Part shown: positions 1-7,726 of the stretch, piece by piece
How the letters are laid out: every line of letters starts with the position of its first letter
How positions within the stretch are numbered: the stretch's first letter is position 1
Source of the DNA: Dyadobacter sp. CECT 9275
GTDB taxonomy: Bacteria > Bacteroidota > Bacteroidia > Cytophagales > Spirosomataceae
Assembly (NCBI RefSeq): GCF_907164905.1
Contig: NZ_CAJRAF010000002.1
Location: 1,674,001-1,738,000 of the forward strand
DNA length: 64,000 bases
Direction of reading: 5' to 3'
The notes under the pieces: model-generated
Seen by the model: only the letters and a program-made list of their open reading frames with translations
What the model was told of the DNA's origin: nothing
Databases searched by the model: none
Program-made: the position numbers and the translations under genes

Positions 1-207
1 TACACCCATGAATTACCGCAGACTCAGAAAGATTTCCTGATTGATAAAATAATGATGATGAACAGTAGCCCCAGAACGACCTGGGTCAGAGAATGGGATG
101 CTTACCGGACCTTCCCCACCGATACTGCCAAACAGAATATCATTTTATGGCGGACCAGAACCCTGATGAAACACATGTTGAGAATGGCTGAATATCAATT
201 ATTTTAA
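1..207 (+). CDS. DUF1800 family protein, C-terminal end only (partial)
   Basis: An open frame runs in from the left edge in frame 1 and stops with TAA at 205-207, giving the last 68 residues of a protein that ends in MAEYQLF. It stops 11 bases before a DUF1501 gene. In Bacteroidota a DUF1800 gene commonly sits immediately upstream of a DUF1501 gene, and DUF1800 proteins commonly end in a short 'xEYQL' tail after a helical segment, which this matches. The call rests on that context and the tail; the body of the protein is outside the window. The two genes are probably co-transcribed. DUF1800/DUF1501 proteins are exported and have no established biochemical role. Confidence 0.6.
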   Translation, partial: YTHELPQTQKDFLIDKIMMMNSSPRTTWVREWDAYRTFPTDTAKQNIILWRTRTLMKHMLRMAEYQLF

Positions 208-218
208 TTTTTTGGGGT

Positions 219-1748
219 ATGAAAAGAAGAGATTTCATAAGAGCCGCATCAACAGCCATGATACCGGTACTGCTGGATGGCTTCGGCGTCAGGTCGCTGG
301 CCCAAAGCTCTGCTTTGGTACAGTCCTTAACAAAAACTGCAGCGCTGAACAACGACCGGATCCTGGTCATTATATATTTAGGTGGAGGTAATGATGGCCT
401 TAATACCGTTATTCCACTGGAGTATTTTTCAGCTTATCATTCCTTACGGACCAACATTGCCATTCCGGAGGATAAAGTACTGACCCTGTCAGGAAATCCT
501 GAAACTGGATTTCACCCTGCCATGACCGGTATGCGCGATCTGTACAACGAAGGAAAGCTGTCGATCATCAATGCCGTGTCCTACCCCAACCCTGACCAGT
601 CCCATTACCGCTCTACCGATATATGGATGACAGGGGTTGACGCAACGCAGTATGCTTCTTCAGGCTGGGCTGGCCGCTATCTTTATGACCGGTTTCCCGG
701 TTATCCTCAGCAATATCCCAACAGTGAGATGGAGGATCCCCTGGCGGTACAAATTGGCAATATCAGCACAACAACCCTGCTGGGTACAAGAGAGTCGATG
801 GGAATCACCCTACAGGATCCCAATGCCTTTTATCAACTTATAGGAACGCCCAATACCTCTTCGGACCATAGCTTGCCCTGCTGCGAAGCTGGCGAATTAA
901 TTTCTTATATCCGGCAACAGCAGGTTTTAGCCGTAGGTTACGCCTCGGAAATCAAGGCAGCCGCAGACGCAGGAAGAAATTTAGCCGCCTATCCGGACAG
1001 TTCTATGAAGAACGAATTGGCTGAACAGTTAAAAATAGTGGCCAGGCTGATTCACGGAGGATTAAAATCAAAAATCTATTATGTTGAACTGGGGGGGTTT
1101 GATACCCATTCGGGGCAAATAGGATCATCTTCGGTTGAGGGTATCCATGCACAACTCCTCAAAAAATTATCAGATGCCATAGCCGCTTTTCAGAATGACC
1201 TGCAACTGCAGGGAACCGAAGACAAAGTACTGGGGATGACCTTTTCTGATTTTGGCCGCCGTGCTACTTCAAACGCTTCAAAAGGTACTGATCATGGAAT
1301 AGGTGCGCCCATGTTTGTATTCGGAACGGGTATGAAAAGGCAATTGGTAGGTACCAATCCGGACCTGATTAACGGATTGCTTCCTGTTGCACCTCCGTCG
1401 TGGGACGACAACCGGGACATTAAAATGCAAATAGATTTCCGCAGAGTTTATGCTGATATTCTGAACGATTGGTTTGGCAATTCCGGCCCGAAAACGGATC
1501 AGGTACTTTTCAGGAATTTCAGGACTATTTCACTCTTTTCCGAAGTTGTTCAAACCCTGTCATCGGGATCCTGGCCCAACCCGGAAATCTGGTCTCACGG
1601 ACGGGTACCTACGTCCAAAGATATTGTGCAGATCAATGCGGGGCATGTTGTGGAGGTAGGACAGAATATTACAGCAAAAAATGTAAAGGTCCTTGCAGGT
1701 GGGGAATTGAAGTTTCTGGGAGATTACAGCGTCAACATTACCGGCTGA
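219..1748 (+). CDS. DUF1501 domain protein with Tat signal and G8-like C-terminal extension
   Basis: A 509-residue protein. The N-terminus carries a twin-arginine signal (MKRRDFIRAAS, then a hydrophobic stretch to about residue 29), so it is probably exported folded by Tat. The body matches DUF1501, an alkaline-phosphatase-superfamily-like family: ILVIIYLGGGNDGLNT at about 48-63, a GGFDTHSGQ motif near 290 and a TFSDFGRR motif near 345. The last 60 residues or so are unusual: a tryptophan-rich start (SWPNPEIWSHGRVPTSKD) followed by 'VQINAGHVVEV...VLAGGELKF', which resembles the beginning of a G8 domain (W, P, D, then V-x-I-x-x-G-x-x-V). DUF1501 proteins normally end soon after the phosphatase-like fold, so this tail is probably an added surface or carbohydrate-contacting segment. 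It follows DUF1800 closely and precedes a T9SS repeat protein on the same strand. Confidence 0.9.
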   Translation: MKRRDFIRAASTAMIPVLLDGFGVRSLAQSSALVQSLTKTAALNNDRILVIIYLGGGNDGLNTVIPLEYFSAYHSLRTNIAIPEDKVLTLSGNPETGFHPAMTGMRDLYNEGKLSIINAVSYPNPDQSHYRSTDIWMTGVDATQYASSGWAGRYLYDRFPGYPQQYPNSEMEDPLAVQIGNISTTTLLGTRESMGITLQDPNAFYQLIGTPNTSSDHSLPCCEAGELISYIRQQQVLAVGYASEIKAAADAGRNLAAYPDSSMKNELAEQLKIVARLIHGGLKSKIYYVELGGFDTHSGQIGSSSVEGIHAQLLKKLSDAIAAFQNDLQLQGTEDKVLGMTFSDFGRRATSNASKGTDHGIGAPMFVFGTGMKRQLVGTNPDLINGLLPVAPPSWDDNRDIKMQIDFRRVYADILNDWFGNSGPKTDQVLFRNFRTISLFSEVVQTLSSGSWPNPEIWSHGRVPTSKDIVQINAGHVVEVGQNITAKNVKVLAGGELKFLGDYSVNITG

Positions 1749-1860
1749 ATAATTCATGACAACCATTACGACAATCCGGTTTCAGGAAAACAAAGCACTA
1801 CCCCTGAAAGAAAACGCTGGTCTGAAAGTGATCCTTAATTCGGTTAAAACTTATTCCATA

Positions 1861-4800
1861 ATGCAATTCTTAAAGCGGTTGATCAGCCTCAATCTGATCC
1901 TCTTTTACTCACAGATTTGTCCTGCGCAACAAAACGGGATTATAAAAACAGACAGATCCTCGCCCCAGGGTATTGTGAGTTTTTCAGGATCCAGTGCACT
2001 GACCGGCATCAGCAATACCAAACATGTGGATGGGTATGTTAAAAAATACGGCAATACCTTATTTACATTTCCGGTCGGGCAAAATGGCGTTTACCGCCCT
2101 TTTGCAGCCGAAGTCGATGCGACCACAGGCGCCTATTTTCAGTCTGACGCCGGTACCGCTACCATACCGGGAGGAGGGCCCTTCCCGCTTTCCAGCAAAG
2201 AAAGTACCATTGCCAATGTAAGTGCTGCGGAGTTTTGGGATATTGATGGCGCAAACAGTACACCACTCACCTTCACCTGGAATGCCAAAAGTAATATCGC
2301 AGGCCTTACCGGAAATACACTTTCGCTTTTGAGTATCGTTGGCTGGAATACTGCTAATGCCAGATGGGAAAAAATAGCTTCGGCAGTGAACGAGGTTTCG
2401 CTTACAGGCGGAAACAGTACGCTGACGGCCGGCTCTATTAGTTCTATCCAAAAAATCATCCCAAACGCATACAGTATTTTTACGCTGGGAGCTTTAACTT
2501 CTGAATCATTACCAGCCAGTTATGCCGGAAACATGGAAGTAACCAGTTGTTCGGAGATCGCTGGCTGGGCATGGGATAAAAACTACCCCGACGCCTCCGT
2601 TATCCTGGAGTTGATGGAAGGAAGCGCTGTTCTTGCCAGCACAACGGCCAGTAGCTTCCGGCAAGACCTGAAAAATGCCGGCATCGGAACCGGTAATTAT
2701 GGATTCAGTTTTAACATCCCTGCCGCTTTGAGAGATGGCACGGCGCATCAGCTTAGCATCAGAGTCCGTAGCAGTAACTATTTTTTAATAGGTTCACCCA
2801 AAAGCATGACCTGTTCCTTCGGAGGAAACCTGGAGAATGCGAATTGTTTTCTGGTTCAGGGATGGGCATGGGATCAGGATCATCCGAACCAGGCCCAGCA
2901 GCTTGAGGTAATTGAAGGGAATACGGTGCACACTACCATTACTGCGGATAAATACCGGGAGGATCTCAAAAATGCAGGAACCGGAACCGGCAATTATGGC
3001 TTTAGTTTCGGATTACCCGCTTCACTGAAAAATGGGCAGGCTCGTCAGTTCAACATCAGGGTCAAAGGAAGTTCCTATCTTTTACCAGGTTCTCCGAAAA
3101 GTGTAACCTGCATCTCTCCGCAATACAACGGAAGCTTCGACTGGGCCAGCTGTACTGATATCAAAGGCTGGGCATGGGACAAAAACAATCCCAATGTAGC
3201 CCTCCCACTCGAACTCGTTGAAGGTAATACCGTCCATGCAACTACCCTGGCCGACATTTACAGGGAGGACCTCCAGCGAAATGGCGCGGGAGACGGGAGA
3301 CATGCTTTCAGTATGCAGCTGCCTGCAGCGCTGAAAGACGGACAACCCCACCAGCTCGCCATCAGGGTACAGGGTAGTACCTATCTCGTACCAGGCGGGC
3401 CCAAAACGGTTACCTGTACCCTGCCTTCCGATTACCAGGGAACTTTGGAAACAGCCAGCTGTACTGAAATCAAAGGATGGGCGTGGGATAAAAATTACCA
3501 GAACAATGTCCTGCAGATCGAACTCGTGGAAGCGGGTGTAGTACTGGCGACGGCAGCGGCAAGTACCTTCAGGCAGGATCTCAAAAATGCAGGTACCGGA
3601 ACCGGCAACTATGGTTTTGCAATACCTCTGCCTGCAGCTTTGAAAAACGGACAGCCACATACCCTCACAGTAAGAATAAAAGGAAGTAATTTCAGCCTCA
3701 CAGGATCACCCAAAACCATCACCTGCGCACCACCGTCTCAATACAACGGCAGCTTCGACTGGGCCAGCTGTACTGATATCAAAGGCTGGGCATGGGACAA
3801 AAACTATCCCAACCAGGCCTTAACCCTCGAACTCGTGGAAGGTAATACCGTCCACGCAACTACACTGGCCGACATTTACAGGGAGGATCTCCAGCGAAAT
3901 GGCGCAGGAGACGGGAGACATGCTTTCAGTATGCAGCTGCCTGCAGCGCTGAAAGACGGGCAACCCCACCAGCTCACCATCAGGGTACAGGGTAGTACCT
4001 ATCTCGTACCAGGCGGACCTAAAACGGTTACCTGTACCCTGCCTTCCGATTACCAGGGAACTTTGGAAACAGCCAGCTGTACTGAAATCAAGGGATGGGC
4101 GTGGGATAAAAATTACCAGAACAATGTCCTGCAGATCGAACTCGTGGAAGCGGGCGTAGTACTGGCGACGGCAACGGCAAGTACCTTCAGACAGGATCTC
4201 AAAAATGCAGGTACCGGAACCGGCAACTATGGTTTTGCAATACCTCTGCCTGCAGCTTTGAAAAACGGACAGCCACATACCCTCACGGTAAGAATAAAAG
4301 GAAGTAATTTCAGCCTCACAGGATCCCCCAAAACGATTACCTGCGCACCACCGTCTCAATACAACGGCAGCTTCGACTGGGCCAGCTGTACCGATATCAA
4401 AGGCTGGGCATGGGACAAAAACAATCCCAATGTAGCCCTCCCACTCGAACTCGTTGAAGGTAATACCGTCCATGCAACTACCCTGGCCGATATTTACAGG
4501 GAGGACCTCCAGCGAAATGGCGCGGGAGACGGGAGACATGCTTTCAGTATGCAGCTGCCTGCCGCTCTGAAAGACGGGCTGCCTCACCAGCTCACCATCA
4601 GGGTACAGGGTAGTACCTATCTCGTACCGGGCGGGCCTAAAACGGTTACCTGTACCCTGCCTTCGGATTACCAGGGAACTTTGGAAACAGCCAGCTGCAC
4701 CGAAATAAAAGGATGGGCGTGGGATAAAAATTACCAGAACAATGTCCTGCAGATCGAACTCGTGGAAGCGGGTGTAGTACTGGCGACGGCAACGGCAAGC

Positions 4801-5601
4801 ACCTTCAGACAGGATCTCAAAAATGCAGGTACCGGAACCGGCAACTATGGTTTTGCAATACCTCTGCCTGCTGCTTTGAAAAACGGACAGCCACATACCC
4901 TCACAGTAAGAATAAAAGGAAGTAATTTCAGCCTCACAGGATCACCCAAAACCATCACCTGCGCACCACCGTCTCAATACAACGGCAGCTTCGACTGGGC
5001 CAGCTGTACCGATATCAAAGGCTGGGCATGGGACAAAAACTATCCCAATGTAGCCCTCCCGCTCGAACTCGTGGAAGGTAATACCGTCCACGCAACTACA
5101 CTCGCCGACATTTACAGGGAGGACCTCCAGCGAAATGGCGCAGGAGACGGGAGACATGCTTTCAGTATGCAGCTGCCCGCCGCTCTGAAAGACGGACAAC
5201 CCCACCAGCTTTCCATCAGGGTACAGGGTAGTACCTATCTCGTACCAGGCGGGCCTAAAACGGTTACCTGCAGTCCCCCATCTGGCAGGATAGCAGCATT
5301 TACACCGCTGATCATATCTCCTGAACCAGAGTACGCGCCTACATCAGATTGGTTGCTGGGTGTTTCCCCTAATCCAACAAACGGGAAACTGTCTGTCAGT
5401 TTCATTCTGGAAAAACAACAGCCCGCCTCACTGGTAATCCTGAATATACTGGGAAGGATTGTGTGGCAGGAAACTCTTACCGGGACAGGGAAGACACAAG
5501 AAAAAAACCTTGACATAAGCGCTCAGCCGGAAGGAATTTATTTTGTTCAGCTCAATACAGGAAAAGAAACATGGATTAAACGCATCGTTTTAATCCGATA
5601 A
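1861..5601 (+). CDS. T9SS-sorted surface protein with nine GWAWD repeats
   Basis: I place the start at ATG 1861, because MQFLKRLISLNLILFYSQICPAQ is a good signal peptide; the longer frame from 1756 adds 35 residues with no such feature. The mature protein has an N-terminal region of about 200 residues, then nine repeats of about 103 residues, each beginning with a Cys followed by GWAWD and ending in P-K-x-x-T-C. The last 75 residues are a type A T9SS sorting domain (VSPNPTNGKLSVSF ... GIYFVQLNTG ... KRIVLI). Repeats 3-9 alternate two subtypes (YNGSFDWASC and YQGTLETASC) in a 618-bp higher-order unit that is nearly identical at DNA level. Each repeat has a conserved pair of Cys, one at each end, which could form disulfides outside the cell. 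Probably a cell-surface adhesive or carbohydrate-binding protein; the repeat function is not known to me. Confidence 0.85.
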   Translation: MQFLKRLISLNLILFYSQICPAQQNGIIKTDRSSPQGIVSFSGSSALTGISNTKHVDGYVKKYGNTLFTFPVGQNGVYRPFAAEVDATTGAYFQSDAGTATIPGGGPFPLSSKESTIANVSAAEFWDIDGANSTPLTFTWNAKSNIAGLTGNTLSLLSIVGWNTANARWEKIASAVNEVSLTGGNSTLTAGSISSIQKIIPNAYSIFTLGALTSESLPASYAGNMEVTSCSEIAGWAWDKNYPDASVILELMEGSAVLASTTASSFRQDLKNAGIGTGNYGFSFNIPAALRDGTAHQLSIRVRSSNYFLIGSPKSMTCSFGGNLENANCFLVQGWAWDQDHPNQAQQLEVIEGNTVHTTITADKYREDLKNAGTGTGNYGFSFGLPASLKNGQARQFNIRVKGSSYLLPGSPKSVTCISPQYNGSFDWASCTDIKGWAWDKNNPNVALPLELVEGNTVHATTLADIYREDLQRNGAGDGRHAFSMQLPAALKDGQPHQLAIRVQGSTYLVPGGPKTVTCTLPSDYQGTLETASCTEIKGWAWDKNYQNNVLQIELVEAGVVLATAAASTFRQDLKNAGTGTGNYGFAIPLPAALKNGQPHTLTVRIKGSNFSLTGSPKTITCAPPSQYNGSFDWASCTDIKGWAWDKNYPNQALTLELVEGNTVHATTLADIYREDLQRNGAGDGRHAFSMQLPAALKDGQPHQLTIRVQGSTYLVPGGPKTVTCTLPSDYQGTLETASCTEIKGWAWDKNYQNNVLQIELVEAGVVLATATASTFRQDLKNAGTGTGNYGFAIPLPAALKNGQPHTLTVRIKGSNFSLTGSPKTITCAPPSQYNGSFDWASCTDIKGWAWDKNNPNVALPLELVEGNTVHATTLADIYREDLQRNGAGDGRHAFSMQLPAALKDGLPHQLTIRVQGSTYLVPGGPKTVTCTLPSDYQGTLETASCTEIKGWAWDKNYQNNVLQIELVEAGVVLATATASTFRQDLKNAGTGTGNYGFAIPLPAALKNGQPHTLTVRIKGSNFSLTGSPKTITCAPPSQYNGSFDWASCTDIKGWAWDKNYPNVALPLELVEGNTVHATTLADIYREDLQRNGAGDGRHAFSMQLPAALKDGQPHQLSIRVQGSTYLVPGGPKTVTCSPPSGRIAAFTPLIISPEPEYAPTSDWLLGVSPNPTNGKLSVSFILEKQQPASLVILNILGRIVWQETLTGTGKTQEKNLDISAQPEGIYFVQLNTGKETWIKRIVLIR
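3121..5275 (+). repeat. 618-bp higher-order tandem repeat inside the GWAWD gene
   Basis: The same 10-mer (caatacaacg) recurs at 3121, 3739, 4357 and 4975, exactly 618 bp apart. Three full units and one half unit are present. Each unit encodes one A-type and one B-type repeat (206 residues). Differences between units are scattered single bases, which indicates recent duplication or ongoing gene conversion. The two repeats before 3121 are much more divergent. Confidence 0.95.
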
Positions 5602-5647
5602 CAGTATCTTTTTCTTAGCTGAACTATCAAAAAGGTCCAGAATTTAT

Positions 5648-5689
5648 AACAGCAGATATATAAAGCGCAAATTTTATATACCTGCTGTT
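5648..5689 (+). terminator. Intrinsic terminator after the GWAWD repeat gene
   Basis: The arms 5648-5664 and 5673-5689 pair almost perfectly (cagcag with ctgctg, then an AT-rich stem, with one A/C mismatch) around an 8-nt loop. They are followed by a T-rich run, ttttcttttg. It lies about 50 bp after the stop of the repeat protein and separates it from the downstream sigma-factor operon. Confidence 0.75.
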
Positions 5690-5868
5690 TTCTTTTGTAT
5701 AAAGAAAAAATTGCACGGATAGGCACTTTTCCTCCAGCGCTCAAACTTTTTTCGATTTTTTTTAAATTTTTTCAGGACATAATTACATTCTTTGTCTCTT
5801 TACTGATAGATCGCCCGAAAACAGCTGATGACGGTGATGCAGAGGTAATTAAATCGATTTGAGTTTCC

Positions 5869-6507
5869 ATGCCTGATTTTAATACCGTTTCAAGACAACT
5901 CAACAATGTACCCGTTTCTGTTGACAACGGCAGAGAACGAATGTTATGGCAGGCCTTCCGTAGCGGAGACCGCCGTGCATTTTCTGATCTGATGAACGAG
6001 TATTATCCTTTACTGCTCAATTACGGCGTGCGCCTGCAGCGCGACAGGGAGTTTGTCCGGGATTGTCTGCATGACCTTTTCATCGATCTCTGGAACCAGC
6101 GACAGAAACTGGATGAAGTTGAAAAATTAAAACCTTATTTACTCATTTCCCTGAGGCGCCGGTTGTTCAGAGAAACCAAACGACTGAAGTGGTTCAGAGA
6201 GGCAGAAGAGGTGAAAGATGACTATGCGTTTGAGGTACAGTTTGCAATAGAATCCTATCTGGTCAACAATGAAGTACAGCACGAAGACCTGAAACGGCTG
6301 CAGTTCAATCTGGAAAAGCTGTCCAAGCGCCAGCGCGAGGCCATTTATCTGCGCTTTTTCCAGGAAATGGAATACGATGACATAGCAAAAGTTATGTCGA
6401 TCAATTACCACTCGGCCGTCAACCTTATCTATGAGGCGCTCAGGGTTTTACGTAAAAACTGGTTCCTTTCCCTGATCACGACCATTTCCTCCATCTTTTG
6501 TCAATGA
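5869..6507 (+). CDS. FecI-type ECF RNA polymerase sigma factor
   Basis: A 212-residue sigma-70 family protein. Region 2 spans about residues 30-100 (MLWQAFRSGDRRAFSDLMNEYYPLLLNYG ... DLFIDLWNQR). Region 4 spans about 145-195 (LEKLSKRQREAIYLRFFQEMEYDDIAKVM ... AVNLIYEALRVLR), including a helix-turn-helix. It overlaps the next gene, a FecR anti-sigma, by the four bases ATGA, and a SusC with an STN signalling domain follows. By analogy with Fec-like systems, substrate binding at SusC would be relayed through FecR to release this sigma and activate the locus. The roughly 265 bp upstream holds the terminator of the previous gene, and I could not place a convincing promoter there. Confidence 0.92.
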   Translation: MPDFNTVSRQLNNVPVSVDNGRERMLWQAFRSGDRRAFSDLMNEYYPLLLNYGVRLQRDREFVRDCLHDLFIDLWNQRQKLDEVEKLKPYLLISLRRRLFRETKRLKWFREAEEVKDDYAFEVQFAIESYLVNNEVQHEDLKRLQFNLEKLSKRQREAIYLRFFQEMEYDDIAKVMSINYHSAVNLIYEALRVLRKNWFLSLITTISSIFCQ

Positions 6508-7574
6508 AAACATACCTTAGCTATAAAACAGAGGATTTTGTGCAGGATCCTTATTTTCGAAAATGGGCGCTTGGCGAACTGTCACCGGAGGACCGTTTTT
6601 GGGAAACCTGGCGCACAACGCATCCCGAACAGTACCCCATGCTGGAAAAAGCCAGGTCGATTGTTATTGCTTTGCATATCAACGACATACAAACTAACCC
6701 AGACGAGATAAAAGGGGCCATTGATGAAATTTTGGCTGCAACCGAACTGGAACATACTGTACATTTTTACAAAAAAAACCGGCTGTCCATTGCGGCCTCC
6801 ATTCTGCTGCTGCTTGCCCTCGGTTTCCTTGCCCTGCGTGAAAGACCTGCACAAACAGGCAAACGGTTAATTGCTGTTCAGGAAACAAATCAGGAAAAAC
6901 AGGAGGTCAATCAGGGTTCAGCACCGAAAACCATTACCCTTACCGACGGCAGCAGGGTAACACTGGAGCCCAAAAGTCGTTTGCGTATCGGGAAGACATT
7001 CGGCGGCAACACGCGTGAAGTATATCTCACCGGTGAAGCTTTTTTTCAGGTAGCCAAAAATCCTGAAAAGCCTTTTCTGGTCTATACCGGGAAAGTCATT
7101 ACAAAGGTATTGGGAACGAGCTTTCGCATTAAAGCGTATGATACCGACGCCAATGTTTCTATCGGTGTACGTACGGGAAAGGTTACAGTTTTTAAACAAA
7201 CTGCCCTACCGGATACGGATCCCCGCCTTTCAGAAGAAGTAATACTCACGCCGAACCAACAGGCTGTTTTTGTAAAAAAAGAAGACAGGTTTGTGAAAAC
7301 ACTGGTAGAAAAACCAGCGGCGCTGAATCAAAATCATCTCAAGGAACGCCTTGATTTCACCGAAACTTCCATCCCCGAAGTTTTCAGCACACTGGAGCAG
7401 ATATATGGCCTAAAGATTATTTGTGACGCCGACCAGCTTAAGGACTGCAACCTGACGGGCTCGCTAAACGATGGCACCTTGTATGACAAATTATCCATTG
7501 TTTGCGAAACCATCCAGGCAAGTTATAAGGTCATGGACGGGCAGGTGGTCATTTACGGAAAAGGCTGTAAATAA
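6504..7574 (+). CDS. FecR-type anti-sigma factor (with DUF4974)
   Basis: The start is ATG 6504, whose ATGA overlaps the stop of the sigma gene; a TTG two codons earlier is less likely. This gives 356 residues. About 90 cytoplasmic residues are followed by one membrane segment (LSIAASILLLLALGFLAL). The periplasmic FecR domain comes next (TITLTDGSRVTLEPKSRLRI ... REVYLTGEAFFQVAKNPEKPF ... VLGTSFRIKAY), then a C-terminal DUF4974 domain (LDFTETSIPEVFSTLEQIYGLKI), which has an STN-like fold. It should sit in the inner membrane, bind the SusC STN domain in the periplasm and control the co-transcribed sigma factor. Confidence 0.93.
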   Translation: MKTYLSYKTEDFVQDPYFRKWALGELSPEDRFWETWRTTHPEQYPMLEKARSIVIALHINDIQTNPDEIKGAIDEILAATELEHTVHFYKKNRLSIAASILLLLALGFLALRERPAQTGKRLIAVQETNQEKQEVNQGSAPKTITLTDGSRVTLEPKSRLRIGKTFGGNTREVYLTGEAFFQVAKNPEKPFLVYTGKVITKVLGTSFRIKAYDTDANVSIGVRTGKVTVFKQTALPDTDPRLSEEVILTPNQQAVFVKKEDRFVKTLVEKPAALNQNHLKERLDFTETSIPEVFSTLEQIYGLKIICDADQLKDCNLTGSLNDGTLYDKLSIVCETIQASYKVMDGQVVIYGKGCK

Positions 7575-7594
7575 GAAGTACCGTTAATAAAAAA

Positions 7595-7623
7595 GGCCAG
7601 TGGTGTTCGCGGCACCGCTGGCC
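7595..7623 (+). promoter_or_regulatory. Stem-loop between fecR and susC genes
   Basis: An 11-bp stem (ggccagtggtg with caccgctggcc, one G-T pair) encloses a 7-nt loop. It is preceded by an A-run but not followed by a U-tract, so it is more likely a processing or attenuation structure than a full terminator. It lies about 100 bp before the SusC start and could uncouple regulator expression from that of the transport genes. Confidence 0.5.
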
Positions 7624-7726
7624 TGAAAATCCCGGTTCATAACATCTGTGAAACAGATGTACAGGATCGTTTTTGTCCAACTTTCTACCATCGTTCAAAA
7701 ACCGCCTTTAAAGGCTCACCAAATCT

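Noticed and set aside
3820..4896. Long minus-strand frame (358 residues) opposite the GWAWD repeats, with further frames at 3082-3660 and 4942-5205
   Set aside because: It is a mirror of the repeat structure; codon bias and the Cys/Phe-rich text follow from the plus-strand gene. No start signals or homology.
3121..5275. Possible CRISPR-like regular repeats of 618 bp
   Set aside because: Whole unit is coding, in frame, and encodes the GWAWD domains.
7595..7623. Full intrinsic terminator before susC
   Set aside because: No U-tract after the stem on the plus strand; kept only as a stem-loop.
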